A stretch of 64,000 bases of DNA from NCBI RefSeq assembly GCF_037126465.1, contig NW_026999295.1:1054001-1118000 (forward strand), given 5' to 3'. Numbering within the stretch: position 1 is the first letter of the stretch; each line of letters begins with the position of its first letter. The notes under the pieces were generated by a model. That model was not told the DNA's origin, searched no databases, and worked only from the letters and a program-made list of their open reading frames with translations. The DNA comes from Ornithodoros turicata (Eukaryota; Arthropoda; Arachnida; Ixodida; Argasidae). Made by a program: the position numbers and the translations under genes. Shown in pieces: positions 56,361-64,000 of the stretch.

Positions 56361-58437
56361 TTACTCTAACACATACAGGCATAACTTTTCACAAAAAATG
56401 GCACTTGGTGAAGAAACAAGATCTCGTGGAAGTCTATTCCATTCCTCAACTGTTTTAGGAAAAAAAGAATTTCTAAAAATGGACATATGAAAACGATAGG
56501 GTTCAACCTTATACTCATGGTCCACACGTTCTGAAATGTAACTCGGTGGGAAAAGATAACGCCCTCGAGGAATGCCTGTATGTCCGTGATATATGTGATA
56601 AAAAAGTTTTAATCGAGATTGTCTCCTACGGCATTCTAGTGAAGCCCATCCCAGCATGGGGATCTCAGATATGTTGATGTAACCTGAGGAGAGTAATTAT
56701 TACAAACAAATCTAGCCGCTTGGTTTTGTAGTTTTTCTAGTTTTTTCCAAAGATTTATTTCAGTGGGATCCCACACCGCGCTACAATATTCTAAGGACAT
56801 ATGAGTTGTAGACAGTTTCTTTAATATCTCTAAGAGCCGTTTTGAAATTCCTTTTAACAAAACCCAATGTTTTACAGGCCCTGCTTGCAATTCTGTTGAT
56901 ATGTTTGTCCCATTTTAAGTCCTTACTTGAAGTAACGCCCAAATATTTATAATCGTCTACGGTATCAAGAATCATGTTATTTAATTGGTAAGAGAGTCTG
57001 TAATAGTTGGAGGAGAAAGCAACACATTTACATTTAGACGTGTTTGAAGTCATACCCCAATTTTCGCACCATAGTTCGATTTTGGTCAAGTCACTCTGAA
57101 GTACCCTACAATCGTCCTCAGATTCTATAATTATATAAATTACGCAGTCATCTGCAAATAACCGAATACATGAATCAACAGTATTAACTAAATCATTATT
57201 ATAGATTAAAAACAATAGCGGTCCTAAAACTGAACCCTGTGGAACACCCGATGTGACGGAAGTTGTAGATGACGCGGCCCCGTTTAATAGAACGCGCTGT
57301 TCTCTATTGATCAAATAATTCCCGAGCCAGGGGAGTAGAAGATCCAACTTCAAAGACGTTAATTTCTGGTATAAAAGAGTATGATCAACAGTGTCGAATG
57401 CCTTACGGAAATCCAAAAAGACACCATCCGTTCGAACATGCATATCGAAATTTGAGGCGAGGTCATGATAGAAGGATATCAATTGTGTGGTGCACGAATA
57501 ATTTTTACGAAATCCGTGCTGAGCCGGAGAAAAGAAATCGTTGTCCGTTAAGTGTCTGATAATATTGGAACGGATAATGTGTTCCATGATTTTACCACAT
57601 ATGCATAGAAGAGAAACTGGTCTGTAGTTCTCTACACATTTCTTGTCTCCTGACTTGAAAATTGCAACAACATTGGCCAGTTCTCATTCAGAAGGAACCA
57701 TACCTGAGCCCAACGATCGGTTAAACAGTACAAAGAGAGAACAGTACAAAGCTATGATATCGGAACAAGACCTCAATACAACAGGGGAAATCTTATCAGG
57801 TCCTACACTTTTTTGTGTTCAGATTACGGAGTTCATTAACAATACCTTGCTTAGATAGCAATACAGGAGGCATAGGAAAATGTATGGTCGCATCAAAGAG
57901 AGGGGGTTGCATAGCACCATGACAACGAAACCCAGGCTTAAAATAGTCATTCAGAACTCGGCATCTTTCCGCGTCATCTGTTTTGAGCTGGCCATTAGAT
58001 TTAATCACAGGAATACCAAGAGGTACCTTATTAATAGACTTTACGTATTTCCATAATTCTTTACTACTGTATCCTATCCTAGATTTCAACTTCCGAAAAT
58101 AAGTCTGCTTGGCTTTTCGAATAGCATGACGAAGGCGCTTAGATAGCTTTTTTATTCTATTGTAGTTTTCTAATGTACTGTTCTTTTTGTGCGCTGCAAG
58201 AGCTCTGCTTTTCGTTCTGATTAAGCTTCTAATTTCCTTTGTAAAATAAGGCCTGTCACACTTTGTTTTAGGCTTAACGTTTGCTGTCGGCACATGTCGC
58301 CGAACCAAAGTCAATATCATGTGTTTAAATTCATTCCATAAACAATCGATTTCTAAACTTTCGCTCATTGATTCAAACCTGGAAAAATTAGCAGAAAGGG
58401 ACGTATTGATTGCATGAAAATCGGCCCTAGTGTACAT
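56361..58437 (-). pseudogene. CR1-like reverse transcriptase, frameshifted
   Basis: The frame 57796-58437 covers the linker between endonuclease and RT, with SRIGYSSKELWKYVKSINK and VLNDYFKPGF. 56781-57587 holds the palm: HGFRKNYSCTTQLI, VFLDFRKAFDTVDH (motif A), GVPQGSVLGPLLFLIYNNDL (motif B-like), the FADD catalytic box (about 57165) and DYKYLGV. The C-terminal piece is in 56361-56890. Frames change near 57790, 57600 and about 56790-56890. FADD and the sequence pattern indicate CR1/Jockey-type enzymes. Confidence 0.88.
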
Positions 58438-58990
58438 AAAACCCTCTCTTCCGCTTTAAGCATTTGTAAGGAATGTCTAAATTAGCGATTATACATTCAT
58501 GGTCAGAAATACCGGGTATAATTGAAACAGATGAGATTATTTCACTCTGATTACATAGCAGTAAATCTAAAATGCTACGACCACGTGTTGGCACTAAAAC
58601 AAATTGCTTCAAACAGTAGTCAGGGAGCACATCATCAAAAGTTCGATACAAGAGTGAATTATTTAAACGAAAGTGACCTGTCCTATCCCATCTATAGTCG
58701 GGAAGGTTGAAGTCTCCTGAAATTATTAATTTCTCGTCAGATATCGACGATATTTGTTGATACAATTTTACTATGGGTTCGTGGCTACTGTTTGGTGCTC
58801 GGTAGAAGGAACAAATTGCCACAGACGTATCCTTTAGCATTAGGCGGCACCATACATATTCGCAAAGATCGTCACGCAGATGCATTTCTACTGACTGAAT
58901 ACTGTTTCGCACACAAATGAATACTCCCCCTCCATGATTATTCCTGTCCTTCCGATATACAGTGTAACCAGACGGAAATATTTCGGAATC
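58427..58990 (-). pseudogene. CR1-like endonuclease, partial
   Basis: Has SGYTVYRKDRNNHGGGVFI near 58935-58975, SFYRAPNSS, the catalytic SGDFNLPD (about 58700), and SDHECII near the end. The N-terminal catalytic segment before SGYTVYRKD is missing. It joins the RT region by a short overlap in a different frame. Confidence 0.85.
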
Positions 58991-60189
58991 AATGACCAGA
59001 ATTCAGGGACTCGACACAGAAAGTCGGCTTCGCGGGATAGCAGACAACCATGCAAGAAAGCCGACTTGACAGATTTGCACGAGGATATGGGAGGAGGAAA
59101 AATTCGGGGAGGGACGAGGATGAGATATAAGAAAGAAAACTTTTAACGTCATCTGCACGGCAATAACACCGTGGGCACGCGAGGCACGCACGAGAGCTCG
59201 TGCTCAGGTAAAAAAAAAAAAAACGCAACGCGTGGTTCAGAATAGGCGATTTCAGATATTGCCCTTGTGCTCCGCACGGGGGACCTCCGTCGCCCAAGTC
59301 ACGCGCATCGCGCAATGCGTCGTGGGAAATGGTTTACATTCGTGCTCGCTGCCTGTTGCTCGAAGTTGCGGGAGGTGAAGGAGAAAGAAAACCGGAACCG
59401 TTTACGCTCTTCTTCTTCTCTCTGACTCATGAAAACTAAATCCCAAGGTGCAGCGGGGCTTTCTCAACACGGCGCTGTCTGGTGGACCATCCATGCAATT
59501 TCTGAAATCGTCTATTGAAATATGCATCAAGCCTTTTCTGTTGGTTGAATGTCGTTGCGAAATCAAAAATCGCGCTATAGAAGCTTGTGAAGCGAAATGA
59601 TTGTTCCGCGTGAGAAAGGCATGATCTAAATATTAATAATTGGTGGCGCCGACTATGATCATGAGCGACGCCACAGTAGATAGATTGTTCTATTTGTTAA
59701 CAATGTCATGATGCAAAGGCAGCTATGGCCTTAGTGTAACCTTTGGTGGAAATTAATATGAACGATGTACTCAAGAATATTTTCTATTGCAATTAAAAAA
59801 GAGTAGACCAGGGAGGTCCAGAGATCTCTGTTGCAGGCCTGCTGTTCGTCAATCAGTACTAATGTACGTAGTACCAATGCGCTAGCTGCTGGGCTGTCGC
59901 CGACACACTGGAGCTGCAACTACACAAGTTAAGCTAGTTAACGAAAGAGTCATATTGACGAATATTCAAACGTTCTGCTTCTACAGGGACAGGCATGAAC
60001 TAATCCATACTTCCAGGTGTGGACGACACTGTATGCAACACTCAGTATACTGTGCTATCTTATCGAAACTACTAAATTACATCGCGCCTACGGTAGTGAT
60101 CTGCAAGCAGGTAAAGCCGATTTTATGAGCAAGTATACCTGAATTCTAAGAAATGAAATAAAAATACTAAATGATATGTGTATAAAAAA
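58991..60189. other. Gene-free stretch
   Basis: No supported gene. A-rich run at about 59211-59222; short frames only. Confidence 0.5.
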
Positions 60190-60258
60190 AAGTACCACAC
60201 CAAGTATTGAACCCAAGAACGCAAATACCCAACGCGCTCACTATACCACGAGACCAGC
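60190..60258 (-). other. tRNA-like remnant or SINE head
   Basis: The minus strand carries GTCTCGTGGTATAGTGAGCG, an A-box-like segment, followed about 35 nt later by a B-box-like GGGTTCAATAC. Spacing suits a pol III internal promoter. No folded acceptor stem is evident, so I call it a tRNA-derived remnant. Confidence 0.35.
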
Positions 60259-60439
60259 AACGCAACAACACAACGCGAAGAATTTGGTTAGAAATACTCT
60301 GAAAGCCATCGTAGGCCTATCGTGTACTTTTTTTCGTCGTGGGAAAAAAATTATGACCTCCTGCAACTGCGCATAAAGTTGCAGAGCGCACAAGACAGGC
60401 CAGTCTTTCATGTCCAATGTGGACACTTTTTGAGGAACG

Positions 60440-60603
60440 TGTTTAATACAATGATCTGAAAGGAGAGAAATGTTTTCGGTGGGTGTGTTTATTCCCGATA
60501 TTATAGATCTATCGGGGTTATTTTTCTTGTGTACCTTAATCAATAGGTAAAATGAACCTGGAGTAGCATTTTTGGGTCTAATGATGTTTTGGGTAATGAT
60601 CAT
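60440..60603 (-). pseudogene. Penelope-like RT fragment, inverted
   Basis: The frame IIRPKNATPGSFYLLIKVHK...DRSIISGINTPTENISLLSDHC is nearly the same as the plus-strand frame at about 62780-62915 (IRPKNATPGSFYLLIKV). Only the fingers region is present. It lies head to head with the element to its right. Confidence 0.82.
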
Positions 60604-60623
60604 GATGTCTTCATGTCTTCACC

Positions 60624-61724
60624 ATGTCAAGCCCGAACGGAGTGGAGCATCTTCCCCGAATCGCCATAATCGGTAACTCCCTAATCAAGCTGGTACCCAA
60701 GTTTCTCAGCTCGCAAGACATCATGATCAAAGCCTTCTCAGGAAGAAAGATGCCAGATTTCATCGCCGTCGTGGATAGCCTCCCCCAAGGTTTGGACGTA
60801 ATTATTCCTCGGGCTGGTTCCATCGATGTAGGTGAAGCATCAGTGTTCTCGTGTGTGGAGCATTTTGACCTGTTACTTTCGCACATCCAATCTTCCCGAC
60901 CACACCTCTTTGTGGTATTGTCAAACGTCCCTCCTCGACTCCCATCCTGTTACGTCCACCAGGACCAACGAGCCTTTATCATTGATACCAACTACAAAAT
61001 CCGACTCCTGAACCAACATTTTTGGTACCTGTCGATTGTAAATAACCACGTAGGCTTCATCCGACACCACAGCTTGGATCAGTCCCCATGGGATCTACTT
61101 GCGCTGGTGGGCCATCATCGGAGTCTTCGACGCGCGAAAGTCCTAGCTTCCCACTATAGGAGTGTAATCAAGCTGCAATTTCCTCCCACCGCTGTCGCCT
61201 CTGCAAGCCCAAATCGCAACTTGAACAGTTCCAGCGGCTTTCACCACCGTCCCGGAGACTTCCCTCCCATCGGTCAGCCGTCTGCTGCACCAAATGGGAG
61301 CTCCAACCCTAGTCAACCATCCCCAGACGGTAACGGTGCAACGACTACGAGGAACGGCCCTAACTCAGCGAGCCCAACCCGCAACCTCAACATCTCCAGC
61401 GGCTCCCACCACCGCCCCGAAGAATCCCCTTCCACCAGGAACCGTCCTAATTTGCCGCCCTCGCCTACACGGTCACCTACCACACGAAATGCTGCCGGTG
61501 ATCATTGTGCTGCCCAGCCCATGTCCTGTGCCAACCCTGTGTACAGCCCTCATCCCCAAACATCCGGAGTGTCCTCAAACAGTAGCTCACCGTGTTCACC
61601 TCGCACCTCGGACGTCGCTGCCCAGGCCGACACCCCCATCGCCGCCACAGCTCCCTCGGTCCGCTCCCTGCCCAAGAAGCAACGAAGCGTGACCAGGACG
61701 TACAACACAAGGAGATATCATTGA
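60624..61724 (+). CDS. SGNH/GDSL-hydrolase-like ORF upstream of a PLE RT
   Basis: 366 residues, intact, starting MSSPNGVEHLPRIAIIGNSL. Residues 13-20 (IAIIGNSL) have the place of the SGNH block I with Ser19. SSRPHLFVVLSNVPPR (about 91-106) fits a later block, and near 150-180 a DQSPWDLLALVGHH segment has a D...H pair in the place of the final catalytic motif, though the usual DGLH is degenerate. The C-terminal about 170 residues are Pro/Ser/Asn-rich, likely disordered. Esterase-like ORFs occur in CR1 LINE ORF1 and in large rotifer Penelope-type elements. Here it ends about 50 bp before the PLE RT region, so I infer it is that element's ORF1. It could instead be an unrelated host gene copy. 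Confidence 0.65.
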   Translation: MSSPNGVEHLPRIAIIGNSLIKLVPKFLSSQDIMIKAFSGRKMPDFIAVVDSLPQGLDVIIPRAGSIDVGEASVFSCVEHFDLLLSHIQSSRPHLFVVLSNVPPRLPSCYVHQDQRAFIIDTNYKIRLLNQHFWYLSIVNNHVGFIRHHSLDQSPWDLLALVGHHRSLRRAKVLASHYRSVIKLQFPPTAVASASPNRNLNSSSGFHHRPGDFPPIGQPSAAPNGSSNPSQPSPDGNGATTTRNGPNSASPTRNLNISSGSHHRPEESPSTRNRPNLPPSPTRSPTTRNAAGDHCAAQPMSCANPVYSPHPQTSGVSSNSSSPCSPRTSDVAAQADTPIAATAPSVRSLPKKQRSVTRTYNTRRYH

Positions 61725-61772
61725 CTATGTGCGGACAATATAAACTCTACAACGTTCCTTAGGGCACGTAAG

Positions 61773-64000
61773 TTGTTGGATAGAAAAGCTAGATTTGTTT
61801 CTCACTTCCATTTCTGCTCTGATTGTATAGCACAGAATATTGTACCCAAAGGTTTAATGGTTGACGTTCATCCAACATTTAATTTCCAGTCACCGCGAAG
61901 TTCCACGAGATGGCATAACATATTAACGCATGCGTCTATAGAACTGATCAGAATTTTGCGAACAAAAAGTTCTTTCATAATCAAAGACATAGACAACCAG
62001 CTCCGTCAACTAGCTCACGCTCTGACGCCAAAAGAGCTGTTCACACTCAATCGTTTTTCTTCCCATAAGCTCGCCCAAGTACAGCGTACGAAGTGTAAGA
62101 AACCTTGTCGTGATAATACCCACCTTACCGATATTTCCAACATTAATCTATGTACTGCTTTATCAGACCAACCACAGACCTCTGTAGGCCCGCCGCTAAC
62201 TGTTGTTTTTAACCTATCAAACGTTACTTTAAGCAAAGCCGAAACTAGCGTTTTATCCAAAGGACTGAGTTTTGTCCCCACTCCTGATGGTACTGATGAA
62301 TTTGAAGTTCTAAACGATCTCCAAAATTTAGGTAAACGAATGCATTTGCAAACACTTTTTCACGGCAGTGCACACACTGAAGTAACGCCATTTAAGAAAC
62401 CTTCCGTCTGGACCCCTGACCCATCAAAAACTACCCCTATGATCGACAATTATATTAAAGCAGTATCCAATGACATTAAAAGCCTTCTCAACAATTTAGA
62501 TAACCGGGGATAATTTAATTTATCCAAGGAAGAACGGATAGCATTACGGAATCTTAAATCTTGTGATGACATCACAACCAGTCCCGCTGATAAAGGCGGA
62601 TGAATTGTCTTGATGAATACTTCAGACTACATCAGCAAAGCAAATGAGCACCTCAGTAATGCTAGGTTTTACAAGCCTCTTGACTCTGACCCCGCTCCAC
62701 TATTTTGTCGCACAATTAACCAGAAGATCAGCGCACTAATCTCTAACGATTCAATTCCACGTAACATTGCGGAGTTCATTAGACCCAAAAATGCTACTCC
62801 AGGTTCATTTTACCTATTGATTAAGGTACGCAACAAAAATAACCTCGGCTGACCTATAATATCCGGAATAAACGCATCCTCCGAAAACATTTCTCTCCTT
62901 TTAGATCATTGTATTAAACGCGTTCCTCCGCTTCTCCCCTCTTACTTAAAAGACACCAATGACTTTCTCCTTAAGGTCAATTTGATTAATAAGCAGAGCA
63001 GCTATTTGAGCAACGTCATCCTGGCTACTATGGATGTTACATCCCTTTGTACAAATATACCACACGATGAGGGTGAAAGTTTTTCTTGAATCTTTCCCGT
63101 CTGAAGTTCTCCAGACATCAGCTGTCCTCTCGCTTCTTGAGCTTGTGCTTATGTATAACAACTTCATATTTAACGAGAAACATTTTGTCCAAATTCAAGG
63201 TGTAGCAATGGCATCACGCGTGTCTCCCAACTATGCGAATCTTTTCATGGGGCAATTTGAAGAAAAAACATTAGCATCCTTCCCGATCAAACCTTTAGTC
63301 TTCTTAAGGTACATTGACGACATTTTCATCGTATGGTCGGGTGATGAACCATCCTTAATTGTGTTTTTCGAGAATTTTAATTCCGTACATCAGGCCTGTA
63401 CTGTACGTGTAACTTTTCTGTAAAAAAGGGCCAAAAGTAACTTTTCTCAAGCATCAGTGAATTTTCTAGACGTGACTGTCTCTATACAGTCTGGTAAGCT
63501 GCTCACGAGCGTATACAAGAAATCCACTGACAAACGCCAGTACTTTCATTTTGACAGCTACCATCCTAATACTCAGAAAAGGAACATCCCATTTGGTCAA
63601 TTCACAAGTTTAAAACGGATATGCTCTAACCCAGAAGATTTTGAGGCATGCGCTGAAGAAATGTCGAACGATTTTAGAAAACAAAATTACCCTCCCAACC
63701 TTTTAAACAATGCTCTTTGCAAGTGCAAATCTCTAGATCGGGATAAATTACTTTCACATGAACCGCGGCAGCAACAAAATCCCTTATCCTTCGTTACCGC
63801 CTATAACAAAGCACTTAGTGGCGCAGGATCCGTCTTCACCCGCTGTCTCAACATACTTCGCAGCGACGAAAGACTTAAAATAATCTTTCCTGCTACCCCC
63901 AATATCATATTCCACCGACCACGTAACATTCGTAATTTACTGGTTTCATCCCATCTATCCCGACCAAGTCCTGGTTGTTCCCCTTGTGGTAACAAACGCT
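61773..64000 (+). pseudogene. Penelope-like reverse transcriptase, partial at the window end
   Basis: 61773-62513 is the N-terminal region (CSDCIAQNIVPKGL, FNLSNVTLSKAETSVLSKGL). RT motifs follow in broken frames: ADKGG (about 62590), RPKNATPGSFYLLIKV, ATMDVTSLCTNIPHDEG (about 63030-63070), GVAMASRVSPNYANLFMG, and the YIDD catalytic box (about 63311). The last part has NFLDVTVS and a SPCG Cys motif (63970-63985) that normally precedes the GIY-YIG endonuclease, which lies beyond the window. In-frame stops near 62512, 62600, 62850 and 63421 and frameshifts show it is inactive. Confidence 0.88.

Larger units (their letters stand above)
56263..58990 (-). mobile_element. CR1-like LINE, 5'-truncated
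   Basis: Minus-strand LINE with an APE-type endonuclease (58427-58990) and a reverse transcriptase (56361-58437), ending in (AATA)n at 56265-56280, the short-unit tail typical of CR1-clade LINEs. Upstream of 58990 the endonuclease similarity stops (only the segment beginning near IFPSGYTVYRKD is present), as expected for 5' truncation. RNase H is absent, consistent with CR1. Confidence 0.88.

Noticed and set aside
61294..61692. 132-codon Pro/Ser/Thr-rich frame
   Set aside because: Alternative-frame shadow of the low-complexity C-terminus of the 60624-61724 ORF.

Overview
This window is eukaryotic, intron-bearing, repeat-dense nuclear DNA. I read it as arthropod, most likely tick, because of an arthropod-type (TTAGG)n telomeric motif, a tRNA-derived SINE, and the mix of Penelope-like, CR1-like, R1/I-like, Ty3/gypsy, hAT, Kolobok-like and Polinton elements. 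That assignment is an inference. I see no complete host gene, rRNA or bacterial operon. Almost everything that can be named is a mobile element, and several are nested in one another.

Layout. 1-7 kb: a small TIR element (MITE) and a complete but broken Ty3/gypsy retrotransposon with 125-bp LTRs. 6.9-18.6 kb: two direct copies of an anciently duplicated segment. The left copy holds a TTAA-flanked, THAP-encoding Kolobok-like transposon, the right copy holds a SINE, and a LINE relic plus a Penelope-like element lie between them. 18.9-23.2 kb: an R1/I-like LINE on the minus strand whose endonuclease domain is split by a 1.3-kb TIR element. 23.2-28.1 kb: tandem repeats, a probable TIR element and AT-rich DNA without genes.

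28,107-45,304 is the centrepiece: a complete Polinton/Maverick (adintovirus-like) element with about 247-bp terminal inverted repeats starting AG and ending CT, and a perfect 6-bp target duplication (CGCACT). Minus-strand gene order from the right end is: small ORF, packaging ATPase, a 121-residue protein, a 179-residue protein, retroviral-type integrase with chromodomain, penton-like protein, small basic core-like protein, major-capsid-like protein, adenain-like protease, and protein-primed DNA polymerase B. The order penton / basic core protein / hexon / protease matches the adenovirus late region. The small basic gene is split by a hAT-like element (36,310-40,704, 8-bp duplication), which itself contains a CCCTGTTG-ended element (36,735-39,965). 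Several Polinton genes carry single frameshifts, some at homopolymers, and the polymerase is broken repeatedly, so this copy is either a recent fossil or partly affected by sequencing error.

45.3-64 kb: a foldback MITE and a hAT element inside a duplicated repeat, three phase-compatible candidate exons with weak pentraxin-like similarity, a hAT inside another hAT-like element, a CR1-like LINE, and at the right edge a Penelope-like element running off the window, preceded by an ORF with SGNH/GDSL-hydrolase-like motifs.
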